DNA of 18,173 bases from Actinomycetota bacterium. GTDB lineage: Bacteria; Actinomycetota; Acidimicrobiia; Acidimicrobiales; BP-101. The position numbers and the translations under genes were made by a program. Shown one piece after another: positions 6,281 through 13,603 of this stretch (positions within the stretch are counted from its first letter, which is position 1; each line of letters opens with the position of its first letter). The stretch is from positions 1 to 18,173 of the forward strand of contig JAUTXA010000250.1 of NCBI GenBank assembly GCA_030838265.1, written 5' to 3'. Below the pieces are notes generated by a model. That model was not told the origin of the DNA, did not search any database, and worked only from the letters and a program-made list of their open reading frames with translations.

Positions 6281-7185
6281 TTCTTGGCGTGAGGCCCGCC
6301 ACCACACAGAACGACGACCTGCAGCTCCGGGCGCTGGTAGCGCTGATCGAGGCGCAGAACGAGCAGATCGAGTCCTTGCGCGGCGCCGTCGGCGCCCTCG
6401 AGGGCCGGCTGGCGCTCCGTTCCGAGCTCGACGTGATCGTCGCCCACGAGGTCCGTACCCCGCTGACCATCGTGGCCGGCTCGCTCCAGACCATGCAGCT
6501 GCTCGACCACGACGATCCGCGCTTCGCCGACCTGCTCCACCGCGCCACCCAGCAGGCCGAGCACCTGGCCGAGATCGTGAACGACCTCATGAGTCCGCAG
6601 GGCGTCGGGGGTCCGGCCGTCCATCGAACCCGACTGCAGACGATGCCGCTCGAGACCCTGGTGCAGCGCGCCGTGACCGGTGTGTCGACCCGGCTCGAGC
6701 CCGAGCGCCTGCGGTACAACCTGGCCGAGGGCTTGAAGGTGACAACGGCACCCCAGCGCCTGGTCGCCATCTTGGTCAACCTGCTCGAGAACGCCTCCCG
6801 CTACGGCGGGCGCGGACCAGTCGACGTGGGCGCCTATGTCGATTCCGAGGGCGACCTCCACCTCACCGTCGCTGACCGAGGCCCGGGCCTGCGCGGCGCC
6901 ACCCCCGAGTCGCTCTTCGAGCCGTTCGTCCAAGGGCAATGCGACGGTGAGGACGCCGCCCGTCAAGGTCGGGGCGTCGGTCTCTACCTGGTGCGGATGC
7001 TGGCTCACTCGCTGGGCGGAGACGCGTCGATCGGAGAGCGCGCCGGCGGCGGCGCAGTCGTCGAGATCGTCCTGCCCCAACGCCGGGAGGCCGACGGTCT
7101 GGTCGACGACGCCAACGACGACGCCATCGACCACGGCCACGCCGCCCCCTTCGGCCAGAGCCAGACCGGCCGCCAACTCCGGTAG
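6277..7185 (+). CDS. Soluble sensor histidine kinase (HisKA-HATPase)
   Basis: A cytoplasmic two-component kinase of 302 residues from this start. Residues 12-48 form a short coiled-coil-like helix. The HisKA domain follows with phospho-acceptor H57 in VAHEVRTPL. The ATPase domain has the N box NLLENASRYG (168-177), G1 DRGPGL (200-205), F box FEPF (214-217) and G2 GRGVGLYLV (231-239), so it should be catalytically complete. No membrane helix, PAS or GAF domain is present, so the signal input is not apparent. The acidic, His-containing tail (271-302) is unlike the family core. Possible starts are GTG 6217 (overlapping the queE stop as GTGA), ATG 6277 and GTG 6289; the last fits the promoter at 6253-6280. 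No response regulator is adjacent; the nearest is the lone receiver at 14899-15285. Confidence 0.88.
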   Translation: MILGVRPATTQNDDLQLRALVALIEAQNEQIESLRGAVGALEGRLALRSELDVIVAHEVRTPLTIVAGSLQTMQLLDHDDPRFADLLHRATQQAEHLAEIVNDLMSPQGVGGPAVHRTRLQTMPLETLVQRAVTGVSTRLEPERLRYNLAEGLKVTTAPQRLVAILVNLLENASRYGGRGPVDVGAYVDSEGDLHLTVADRGPGLRGATPESLFEPFVQGQCDGEDAARQGRGVGLYLVRMLAHSLGGDASIGERAGGGAVVEIVLPQRREADGLVDDANDDAIDHGHAAPFGQSQTGRQLR

Positions 7186-7188
7186 AAA

Positions 7189-7211
7189 CGTGGGTGCCCA
7201 TGGCACCCACG
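7189..7211 (+). promoter_or_regulatory. Perfect 10-bp inverted repeat over the hydrolase start codon
   Basis: Arms CGTGGGTGCC (7189-7198) and GGCACCCACG (7202-7211) are exact complements around a 3-nt centre CAT (7199-7201). As RNA this is a stable hairpin starting 3 nt after the kinase stop. It holds the GTG at 7194 in the stem and the ATG at 7200 at the loop. It could hide the hydrolase start, attenuate read-through from the kinase, or act as a DNA operator. Confidence 0.6.
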
Positions 7212-8015
7212 CTGCGCATCGTCGACCGGCCTGGCCCGGGGCCGCTCGTCGTGATGGTCCATGGGTCGATGGACCGGGCCGCCAGCTTCTTCAAGGCGGC
7301 CGACCACCTGCGCGACCTCCACGTCATCTTGTATGACCGCCGGGGCTACGGGCGCTCGGTCGGGGTGAGGCCTCCGCCCCGTGGCGTCGACGACCACGTC
7401 GAGGACCTGATGGCGATCGTCGACAGTCGACCGGCGGTGGTGGCCGGCCACAGCTACGGCGGGCTCGTCGGCCTGGCCGCCGGAGTGCGCCACCCCGATC
7501 TCATCCGGGCGGTGGCCGCCTTCGAGGCGCCCATGCCCTGGATGGAATGGTGGCCCAAGAACACGGCCGGCGGGGCGGTCCAGTCGGTCGTCTCGGCCAC
7601 CGACGCCGGCGATGCCGCCGAGGCCTTCATGCGCCGCATGTTGGGCAACGAGCGATGGGAGTCGCTGCCCGATCGCACCCGCGAGGCTCGCCGGCGAGAG
7701 GGCCCGACGTTGGTGGCCGAGCTCACGACCATCCGACAGCCTCCGCCGCCATTCTCGACCGACGACCTCACCTTTCCGGTCGTGATCGGTCACGGCGGGC
7801 GGTCCCTCCCGCATCACCAGGACGCGGCGCGATTCCTGGCTGGCCACATCCCGCAGGCCGAGCTGGTGGTCATCGACGGCGCTCAGCACGGGGCGCACGC
7901 CAGCCACCCCGCTGCGTTCGCCGGGTTCGTCCGTCGCGCCGTCGCCCTCTCGGGGCTGCCGGCAACGTCGACAGCGGCGACCGCGCCGACCGCGCCCGCC
8001 GCGCCGGCGGACTGA
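7194..8015 (+). CDS. Alpha/beta hydrolase
   Basis: A 273-residue alpha/beta-hydrolase-fold enzyme; the substrate is not predictable. The oxyanion-hole HG is at 23-24, the nucleophile elbow GHSYGG at 85-90 (Ser87), and the catalytic His is probably His232 in AQHGAHASHP. The acid residue is not obvious after the GHGGRS strand near 199-204. No signal peptide is present. The last 20 residues are Ala/Thr/Pro-rich low complexity. The start is GTG 7194 or ATG 7200, 8-14 nt after the kinase stop. There is no good ribosome binding site, and both candidates lie inside the perfect inverted repeat at 7189-7211. It is probably co-transcribed with the kinase. It converges on the next gene with only 3 nt between stops. 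Confidence 0.88.
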   Translation: MPMAPTLRIVDRPGPGPLVVMVHGSMDRAASFFKAADHLRDLHVILYDRRGYGRSVGVRPPPRGVDDHVEDLMAIVDSRPAVVAGHSYGGLVGLAAGVRHPDLIRAVAAFEAPMPWMEWWPKNTAGGAVQSVVSATDAGDAAEAFMRRMLGNERWESLPDRTREARRREGPTLVAELTTIRQPPPPFSTDDLTFPVVIGHGGRSLPHHQDAARFLAGHIPQAELVVIDGAQHGAHASHPAAFAGFVRRAVALSGLPATSTAATAPTAPAAPAD

Positions 8016-8018
8016 CGG

Positions 8019-8990
8019 TTAGACCGGGGTGCGCAGCGAGGCCAGGCGGTCGAGCGATTCCTCGGCCTCGGCGACAAAGCGACGCACCAGCTCGCCCGCC
8101 GGGACGAGCTCATGGATGGCGCCCGCCCCTTGACCAGCCGGGAAGAACTCCTTGTCGGGGTCGGCCTTGGTGGCCTCGTCGCCCCCGAGGTGGAAGGCGT
8201 CGTCACCCATGGCCCGTCCCACCTGGGCCGGGAAGGGCTTGAGCTCGTCGGGGTGCTCCTCGAAGTACTGGGTGTAGCCGTTGCGCACGACCCGGCAAGT
8301 CTTGCCGGTGTAGGCCCGGCTGATGACCGTCTCGTCCTCGGCGATGCGCACGAGGGTCTCCTTGTAGCCGGGCACGGCGCGGGCCTCGGGCGTGGCGATG
8401 AACCGAGTCCCGACCCAAACGCCGTCGGCACCGAGGGCGAGGGCGGCAGCCAGTCCCCGTCCATCGAAGATCCCGCCCGCCGCGACGACGGGGACGCGGT
8501 CACCAACGGCGTCGACGATCTGAGGGACGAGGGGCATGGTCGCGACCTGACCGGTGTGGCCTCCCGCCTCGGTGCCCTGGGCGACGACGATGTCGCACCC
8601 GGCCTCGACCGCGTTGACGGCGTGGCGGACCTTGCCGCACATGTTGATGACGAGGACGCCGTGGCGGTGGCACAGGTCGATGGCGTCGCGGGGCACGCCG
8701 AGGCCGGCCACGAAGACCGACGCGCCGCCGGCGATGATCTTCTCGACCTCAGCGACCATGTCGCCGACGGCCGCAGTGAGGAGGTCGACGCCAAACGGCT
8801 TGTCGGTCATCGACCGCACGGCCGCGATCTCCTGGACCATCTGGTCGCTCGGCATGGTCGAGGCGCCGAGACAGCCGAAGCCACCGGCTTCGGAGACGGC
8901 GGCGACGAGCGTCGAGTAGGAGACGCCGCCCATCCCGGCCAGCATCACGGGGTGTTCGACTCCGAGGATCTCAGTCAGGCGTGTGCGCAT
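8019..8990 (-). CDS. Nitronate monooxygenase / 2-nitropropane dioxygenase-like FMN oxidoreductase
   Basis: A 323-residue TIM-barrel flavoprotein. Features are HPVMLAGMGGVS near the N-terminus, AGGFGCLGAS at 35-44, FGVDLL at 66-71, QGTEAGGHTG at 138-147 with the presumed catalytic His145, and the FMN phosphate-binding AAGGIFDGRG (170-179) with GADGVWVGTRF (187-197). The family includes nitronate-detoxifying enzymes and FabK-type enoyl-ACP reductases; sequence alone does not choose between them, though GTEAGGH favours the nitronate monooxygenase group. The frame stays open upstream to 10226, antisense to the next gene, but family homology begins at the ATG at 8990. A -10 match 7 nt before that ATG supports this start. 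It converges on the hydrolase at the other end. Confidence 0.9.
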   Translation of the reverse strand: MRTRLTEILGVEHPVMLAGMGGVSYSTLVAAVSEAGGFGCLGASTMPSDQMVQEIAAVRSMTDKPFGVDLLTAAVGDMVAEVEKIIAGGASVFVAGLGVPRDAIDLCHRHGVLVINMCGKVRHAVNAVEAGCDIVVAQGTEAGGHTGQVATMPLVPQIVDAVGDRVPVVAAGGIFDGRGLAAALALGADGVWVGTRFIATPEARAVPGYKETLVRIAEDETVISRAYTGKTCRVVRNGYTQYFEEHPDELKPFPAQVGRAMGDDAFHLGGDEATKADPDKEFFPAGQGAGAIHELVPAGELVRRFVAEAEESLDRLASLRTPV

Positions 8991-8997
8991 GACCCGC

Positions 8998-9003
8998 ACC
9001 CTA
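8998..9003 (-). promoter_or_regulatory. -10 box of a likely leaderless nitronate monooxygenase transcript
   Basis: TAGGGT on the minus strand fits TANNNT and ends 7 nt before the ATG at 8990, the spacing expected for transcription starting at the initiation codon. No ribosome binding site is visible. It lies in the 22-bp gap shared with the divergent VanW gene. Confidence 0.45.
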
Positions 9004-9012
9004 CGTCCGAGC

Positions 9013-10704
9013 ATGAGATCGTGGGAGGTGCGCCGGCTGCGGACGCTCGGGCTCTGGACCGTCGCGGTCATCGCCGCGGCAGTGCTGGGCGCCGTTGGCG
9101 CGTGGATCCTCGACAGCCGTCGCCACGCCGGGCGAGCGATGGGCGGCATCACGGTGGCCGGCCAGCGGGTCGGGGGCCTCGACCGCGACGCCCTCAGCGA
9201 CGCCCTCGCCGTCGTCGCGGCCCGGTTGGAGGGTGCCCCGGTGGTGGTCCGGGCCGGAGGGGCTGAGCTGTCGACGACGTCATCCGACCTCGGGGTCACG
9301 GTCGACGTCGACGGGACGAGGGACTCCGTCCTCCGCGTCGGTCGTTCGGGCAACCCGCTCGCCCGGTTCGCGGGCTGGCTGTCGTCGCTCGGCCACGAGC
9401 GACGGGCGCCCGTGCACCTTGGCGTCGTCACCGAGAAGGCCTTCGCCGCTGTCACCGCGGCCGACACCGCGACGGGCACCCCTGCGGTCGAGCCGTCGAT
9501 CGGGGTGAAGGACGGCCACGTGGTGGCGCTCGGCGGTGCCCCGGGGAAGGGCGTCGACCCCCGTGACGTGATTGCCGCCCTACCCGAGGCGGCCCGGATG
9601 AGTGGCGGTGGCAGTGACTCCCGGATCGTGATGTCGGTCGGCCGGACGACGGTGGCACCGCGCTTCTCGCAGCGCGAGGCCACCGACTTGGCGGCGCGGG
9701 TCGAGGCGGCGACGGCTAAGCCGGTCGGCGTCGTCGCCGGCGCGACCAAGGCGACCGTGCCTACCGCGTCGCTGCGCTCGTGGGCGCGCGCCGTCCCCGG
9801 GCGATCGGCCCTTGAGCCCGCGTTCGATCCAACCGAGGCCGATGCCGGGCTCGACAAGCTCCTGCCGGGGACGGGCGAGACGGTGGTGCAGACCAAGTTC
9901 ACGTTGGTCGAGGGCCACCCGACCGTCGTGCCCGGTCGGGACGGCACCGGCTGCTGCGGGCCCCGAGCGGTCGCCGCCCTGCAGAACGCGGTGTTCGCGG
10001 CGGGATCTCGCCCCGGCGCGGTCCCGGAGTCGCCCGTCACCCTTCCCCTTGAGGTCGTGCACCCTGACGTGACGGCCGCCGAGGCGGCCAGCCTCGGGAT
10101 CAACGAGGTCGTCGGCACCTTCACCACCCACCACGCCGCGGGGCAGCCTCGAGTGACCAACATCCACCTCATCGCAGACCTGGCGAGGGGCGCCATCATC
10201 AAGCCGGGCGGCACCTTCTCGGTCAATGGCTACATCGGGCGCCGCACCGCGGCGCGCGGGTTCGTGAGGGCCCCCGTCATCGCCGACTCCGTCGAGTCCG
10301 AGGACATCGGCGGCGGCGTCTCGCAGTTCGCCACCACGACCTTCAACGCCGCCTTCTTCTCGGGCCTCGACTTCGGCGAGTACCAAGCCCACACCCTCTA
10401 CATCTCCCGCTATCCCTACGGCCGCGAGGCGACGATGGGCTTCCCCCACCCCGACCTGCAGATCAAGAACACGACGCCCTACGGCGTGATGATCTGGACC
10501 AGCTACACCTCCACCAGCCTCACCATCACCATGTACTCGACGCACGTCGTCGATTCCTCGCAGACCGGGCAGACGAAGTCGGCGGCGGGACCTTGCACCC
10601 GGGTCAAGACCGAGCGGACGCGTCGCTACGCCGATGGCGCCACCAAGGTTGACTACGTCTATGCCACCTACCAGCCCCGAGAAGGAGTGAGCTGTTTCCG
10701 GTAG
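9013..10704 (+). CDS. VanW-family membrane-anchored envelope protein with G5-like C-terminus
   Basis: A 563-residue extracytoplasmic protein. A short basic start and a membrane helix (11-33) form an uncleaved anchor. Two putative peptidoglycan-binding (PG_binding_4-like) regions follow at about 46-180 and 215-290. The VanW domain covers about 368-495, with GTFTTHH, RVTNIHL, KPGGTFSVN, GGGVSQFATTTFNAAF and KNTTPYGV. The tail 528-560 (VKTERTRRYADGATKV) resembles a G5 domain. Cys314/315 and Cys528/561 could form disulfides. VanW proteins are common in Gram-positive envelopes and occur beside vancomycin resistance genes, but the biochemical role is unclear and nothing here suggests resistance. 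The frame also has starts at GTG 8983 and ATG 8989, which would overlap the divergent gene; ATG 9013 is preferred, with modest certainty. The next gene follows after 27 nt. Confidence 0.88.
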   Translation: MRSWEVRRLRTLGLWTVAVIAAAVLGAVGAWILDSRRHAGRAMGGITVAGQRVGGLDRDALSDALAVVAARLEGAPVVVRAGGAELSTTSSDLGVTVDVDGTRDSVLRVGRSGNPLARFAGWLSSLGHERRAPVHLGVVTEKAFAAVTAADTATGTPAVEPSIGVKDGHVVALGGAPGKGVDPRDVIAALPEAARMSGGGSDSRIVMSVGRTTVAPRFSQREATDLAARVEAATAKPVGVVAGATKATVPTASLRSWARAVPGRSALEPAFDPTEADAGLDKLLPGTGETVVQTKFTLVEGHPTVVPGRDGTGCCGPRAVAALQNAVFAAGSRPGAVPESPVTLPLEVVHPDVTAAEAASLGINEVVGTFTTHHAAGQPRVTNIHLIADLARGAIIKPGGTFSVNGYIGRRTAARGFVRAPVIADSVESEDIGGGVSQFATTTFNAAFFSGLDFGEYQAHTLYISRYPYGREATMGFPHPDLQIKNTTPYGVMIWTSYTSTSLTITMYSTHVVDSSQTGQTKSAAGPCTRVKTERTRRYADGATKVDYVYATYQPREGVSCFR

Positions 10705-10731
10705 CCGGCCCGTCGGCGCGACGATTCAGAC

Positions 10732-11637
10732 ATGAAGATCCTCATCAGCGGCTCGCACGGACTCATCGGCAGTGCGCTCATCGACCGCCTGCACGCCGAT
10801 GGGCACTCCACGGCTCGGCTGGTGCGGGGACAGGCCGACGTCGGCGATGTGTCATGGGACCCGGCCGGCGGAACGCTTGCGCCTGCTGCCGTCGAGGGTT
10901 TCGACGGCGTGGTCCACCTGGCCGGCGAGGGCATCGGCGAGAAGCGGTGGACGGCCGAGCAGAAGGCCAAGATCCTCGACAGCCGGGTGCAGGGCACGAC
11001 GCTCCTGGCGTCGACTCTGGCCCAGCTGCCGGAGTCCGGCCGTCCGTCCGTACTCGTGAGTGCCTCGGCGGTCGGCTACTACGGCGACCGAGGCAGCGAG
11101 ACCCTGACCGAGGACTCGTCATCGGGCGCCGGCTTCCTCGCCGAGGTCACCCGCCAGTGGGAGGCGTCAACTGCTGCCGCCTCCGCCGCCGGCATCCGCG
11201 TCGTGCACCTGCGGACCGGGATCGTCCTTTCGAGCAAGGGCGGCGCTCTGAAGGAGACGCTGCCCATCTTCAAGCTCGGCCTCGGGGGCCGCCTCGGGTC
11301 CGGGCGCCAGTACTGGAGCTGGATCGGGATCGACGACGAGGTCGGCGCCATCGTCCACGCCCTCACCAACGACGAAGTGCGCGGCCCCCTGAACGCCACT
11401 GCCCCCAACCCTGTGACAAACGCCGAGTTCACCAAGGCGGTGGGCAAGGCCCTGAACCGACCCGCCTTTCTGATGGTGCCCAAGGCGGCTCTGGCCGTGC
11501 GCTTCGGCTCCGAGATGGTTGGCGAGATGCTGGTCGGCGGGCAGAAGGTCCTTCCCGCCAGGCTCGAGGCCACCGGCTACAAGTTCCAGCACCCCACCCT
11601 GGCCGGCGCCCTCGCCGCCACCCTCCCCCGCCGCTAG
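10732..11637 (+). CDS. TIGR01777-family NAD(P)-binding epimerase (SDR39U1/YfcH-like)
   Basis: An atypical extended short-chain dehydrogenase of 301 residues. The nucleotide-binding GSHGLIGS is at 7-14. VHLAGEGIGEKRW at 61-73 and SASAVGYYGDRG at 110-121 are hallmarks of this family. The segment GGRLGSGRQYWSWIGIDD is at 185-202. A C-terminal DUF1731 region lies at about 250-297, including QKVLPARLEATGYKFQHP. The substrate of the family is unknown; fusions to cyclase/START-like domains elsewhere have suggested small-molecule metabolism. The ATG has no clear ribosome binding site and lies 27 nt after the VanW stop, so it may be in that transcript or start from a weak box GACGAT at 10720-10725. 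A GC-rich repeat and hairpin follow the stop. Confidence 0.9.
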   Translation: MKILISGSHGLIGSALIDRLHADGHSTARLVRGQADVGDVSWDPAGGTLAPAAVEGFDGVVHLAGEGIGEKRWTAEQKAKILDSRVQGTTLLASTLAQLPESGRPSVLVSASAVGYYGDRGSETLTEDSSSGAGFLAEVTRQWEASTAAASAAGIRVVHLRTGIVLSSKGGALKETLPIFKLGLGGRLGSGRQYWSWIGIDDEVGAIVHALTNDEVRGPLNATAPNPVTNAEFTKAVGKALNRPAFLMVPKAALAVRFGSEMVGEMLVGGQKVLPARLEATGYKFQHPTLAGALAATLPRR

Positions 11638-11658
11638 CCCGCCCCGCCGCTAGCCCGC
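11627..11658. repeat. Two tandem 16-bp repeats across the stop codon of the SDR gene
   Basis: The 16-mer CCCCGCCGCTAGCCCG occurs twice in tandem (11627-11642 and 11643-11658), and a third partial copy begins at 11659 before diverging. The first copy includes the TAG stop; the second carries the same TAG again. It looks like replication slippage in intergenic DNA. Confidence 0.85.
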
Positions 11659-11687
11659 CCCGCCGCGACGGCGGGAGGACGGGCGGG
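11654..11687 (+). terminator. GC-rich hairpin after the SDR gene
   Basis: CCCGCCG (11659-11665) pairs with CGGCGGG (11669-11675) around a CGA loop. Alternatively CCCGCCC (11654-11660) pairs with GGGCGGG (11681-11687), enclosing the first stem. No T-run follows, so this is a candidate U-less terminator or attenuator between the SDR and acyltransferase genes. Confidence 0.4.
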
Positions 11688-11704
11688 CAGGCGGAAAGGC
11701 ATCT

Positions 11705-11719
11705 GGGGGAGAATCTCCC
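11705..11719 (+). promoter_or_regulatory. Ribosome binding site held in a small inverted repeat before the acyltransferase
   Basis: GGGGGAG (11705-11711) is the likely ribosome binding site for the ATG at 11723. Its GGGAG part pairs with CTCCC (11715-11719) over a 3-nt loop, so folding would mask the site. The same segment reads as a weak leaderless -10 (GAATCT, 6 nt before the ATG). Confidence 0.4.
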
Positions 11720-11722
11720 GAC

Positions 11723-13111
11723 ATGAGCGACGGGATGCGGTTCGAGCGGCGGATGTCGGACATGGACGCCTTGATGTGGGGGATCGAGAAGGATCCGCTC
11801 CTCCGGTCGACCATCACCGCGGTGGCGGTCCTCGATCAGGCGCCGGACCGGGCCCGGCTGCTCGACCGGATCGAGCGGGGGACCCGTCTGGTGCCGCGGC
11901 TGCGGCAGCGAGCGATCAGCCCGCCCCTAGGTGTGGCGCCGCCGCAGTGGGTGCCCGATCCCAACTTCGACCTGAACTACCACCTGCGATTCATCAAGGC
12001 GCCGGGAGAGGGCTCGCTGCGCGACCTGCTCGACCTTGCCGCGCCCATCGCCATGCAGGGCTTCGACCGGGCCCGTCCCCTCTGGGAGTTCACTGTCATC
12101 GAAGGCCTGGCTGATGGCAAGGCGGCCCTCATCCAGAAGATCCACCACTCGGTGACCGATGGTGTGGGCGGGATCAAGATCGCCCTGATGCTCCTTGACG
12201 CCGAGCGCGATCCGGCACCGGACACCAGTGCCATGCCGCCGATCGAAGAGCCCGAGACCATCTCGCCGCTGGGACTCCTGCGCGAGGGGCTCGACCACGA
12301 GCGACGGCGGCAGCTGGGCATCGCCCGACGGGCCTTTGGGACAGCGGCCAACGTCCTGCGCGACATCCCCACAGCGGCGCGGACGACAGCCGCGACCGCG
12401 GCGTCACTCGGCCGCCTCCTCGCCCCCGCCTTCGCGCCCCTCAGCCCGATCATGGGAGCGCGCTCGCTGAGCGTCCGGTTCGACGTCATCACGGCGCCGC
12501 TGGGCGAGACCAAGGCGGCGGCCAACACGGTGGGCGGTCGCCTCAACGACGCCTTTGTCGCCGCCGTCGTCGGGGGCCTGGCCCGCTACCACGAGCGTCT
12601 GGGAGCGCCCGTCGACGCCCTGCGCATGACGATGCCCATCAACATCCGAACCGGGGACGGCGAGCTACTGGCCGGCAACCAGTTCGTTCCCGCTCGCTTC
12701 CCGGTGCCGATGACGATCACCGATCCGGCCGAGCGGATGACGGCGATCCAGGCGCTCGTAGGCGAAGCGCGCGCCGAGCCCGGCCTCGCCCTCACCGAGC
12801 CGGTGGCCGGTGTTCTCAACCGCCTTCCGACTTCAGTCACCACCCAGCTGTTCGGCGGGATGCTCAAGGGGATCGACTTCGTCACCAGCAACGTGCCCGG
12901 CGCGCCCTTCCCGGTCTTCCTGGCCGGCGGTCGGCTCGAGTCGAACTTCGCCTTCGGTCCCCTCTCGGGGGCGGCGGCCAACATCACTTTGCTGAGCTAC
13001 CTCGACGACCTCCACGTCGGCGTCAACACTGATCCCGCCGCAGTCACCGAGCCTGAGCTCTTTTGCGAGTGCCTGCAAGAGGGCTTCGAAGAGATCCGCA
13101 AGCTGGCATGA
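11723..13111 (+). CDS. Wax ester synthase/diacylglycerol O-acyltransferase (WS/DGAT)
   Basis: A 462-residue bifunctional-type acyltransferase that transfers acyl groups from acyl-CoA to fatty alcohols or diacylglycerol, producing storage wax esters or triacylglycerol at the membrane. Visible are the N-terminal MSDMDALMWGIE, ARPLWEF at 117-123, the catalytic HHSVTDG at 141-147 (His142 the presumed base), the LND motif at 274-276, and NVPG at 390-393 leading into the C-terminal DUF1298-type region. Length is normal for the family. Substrate preference cannot be read from sequence. The ribosome binding site GGGGGAG supports the chosen ATG. The stop overlaps the start of the next gene (ATGA), coupling it to a small membrane protein. 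Confidence 0.94.
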   Translation: MSDGMRFERRMSDMDALMWGIEKDPLLRSTITAVAVLDQAPDRARLLDRIERGTRLVPRLRQRAISPPLGVAPPQWVPDPNFDLNYHLRFIKAPGEGSLRDLLDLAAPIAMQGFDRARPLWEFTVIEGLADGKAALIQKIHHSVTDGVGGIKIALMLLDAERDPAPDTSAMPPIEEPETISPLGLLREGLDHERRRQLGIARRAFGTAANVLRDIPTAARTTAATAASLGRLLAPAFAPLSPIMGARSLSVRFDVITAPLGETKAAANTVGGRLNDAFVAAVVGGLARYHERLGAPVDALRMTMPINIRTGDGELLAGNQFVPARFPVPMTITDPAERMTAIQALVGEARAEPGLALTEPVAGVLNRLPTSVTTQLFGGMLKGIDFVTSNVPGAPFPVFLAGGRLESNFAFGPLSGAAANITLLSYLDDLHVGVNTDPAAVTEPELFCECLQEGFEEIRKLA

Positions 13112-13575
13112 GCGCGCCGAGCGCGGGGGAAGTGACAGCCGAGACGAGCGCCTTGCCCGGAGAGAGGGCGGTCAGGCGGGTGCTCGGCGCCAGCGTGGTG
13201 GTCATGATCGCCTTCTGGACGGCCTGGTACGGCCACCGGTCGCTGGTGGCCAGCGGCACGTCCCAGTCGTACTACGACTTCGAGAACGCCTTCCCCCTGG
13301 CCGACCTCTGGCTCACAACCTGTCTCTTCGCCGGATTGTGGACGCTTCCTCGCCGCCACCCGACCGCGCTGCTCTGGATACTGCTCGGCGCCGGCGGCGG
13401 CATCTACCTGTTCGCCATGGACGTGCTCTACGACATCGAGCACGGCGTGTGGTGGAAGAGCGGCGGGGGCGTTGTCGAGCTGGTGATCAACGTCGTCACC
13501 TTGACGGTGAGCTTGTTCCTGCTCCGCTGGGCCTGGCGCAACCGAGTCGCCCTGCTGGACCACGGCGACCGGTAG
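13108..13575 (+). CDS. Four-helix integral membrane protein of unknown function
   Basis: A 155-residue protein whose ATG at 13108 overlaps the acyltransferase stop (ATGA). An in-frame start at 13063 exists but lies inside the acyltransferase gene and adds only arginine-rich, non-family-like residues. Predicted helices are at about 25-43, 62-80, 86-109 and 121-141. Between helices 1 and 2 there is a polar SQSYYDFEN segment, and FAMDVLYDIEHGVWW follows helix 3. These aromatic and acidic residues near the membrane edge could bind a ligand or cofactor. I do not recognise a named family. Tight coupling to WS/DGAT and the downstream geranylgeranyl-reductase-like gene suggests a lipid or isoprenoid membrane role, as inference only. 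Confidence 0.82.
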   Translation: MSAPSAGEVTAETSALPGERAVRRVLGASVVVMIAFWTAWYGHRSLVASGTSQSYYDFENAFPLADLWLTTCLFAGLWTLPRRHPTALLWILLGAGGGIYLFAMDVLYDIEHGVWWKSGGGVVELVINVVTLTVSLFLLRWAWRNRVALLDHGDR

Positions 13576-13590
13576 CCGGAAAGGCGCCGG

Positions 13591-13596
13591 TAGGCT
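13591..13596 (+). promoter_or_regulatory. -10 box of a likely leaderless reductase transcript
   Basis: TAGGCT fits TANNNT and ends 7 nt before the GTG at 13604, where no ribosome binding site is present. This would give the reductase its own leaderless transcript even though it sits only 28 nt behind the membrane-protein gene. Confidence 0.5.
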
Positions 13597-13603
13597 CGCC
13601 GTC

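Noticed and set aside
8991..10226. An upstream extension of the nitronate monooxygenase frame (735 codons in total) running antisense through the VanW-protein gene.
   Set aside because: The extra 412 residues are low-complexity Arg/Ser/Pro/Thr sequence with no domain, and family homology begins at the ATG at 8990. In high-GC DNA such antisense frames stay open by composition.
9580..10545. A 321-codon antisense frame within the VanW-protein gene.
   Set aside because: No recognisable domain, and the opposite strand encodes the well-supported VanW domain.
9013..10704. VanW domain as evidence of vancomycin resistance.
   Set aside because: VanW proteins are widespread in Gram-positive envelopes. 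No vanH, vanA, vanX, vanR or vanS gene is in the window.
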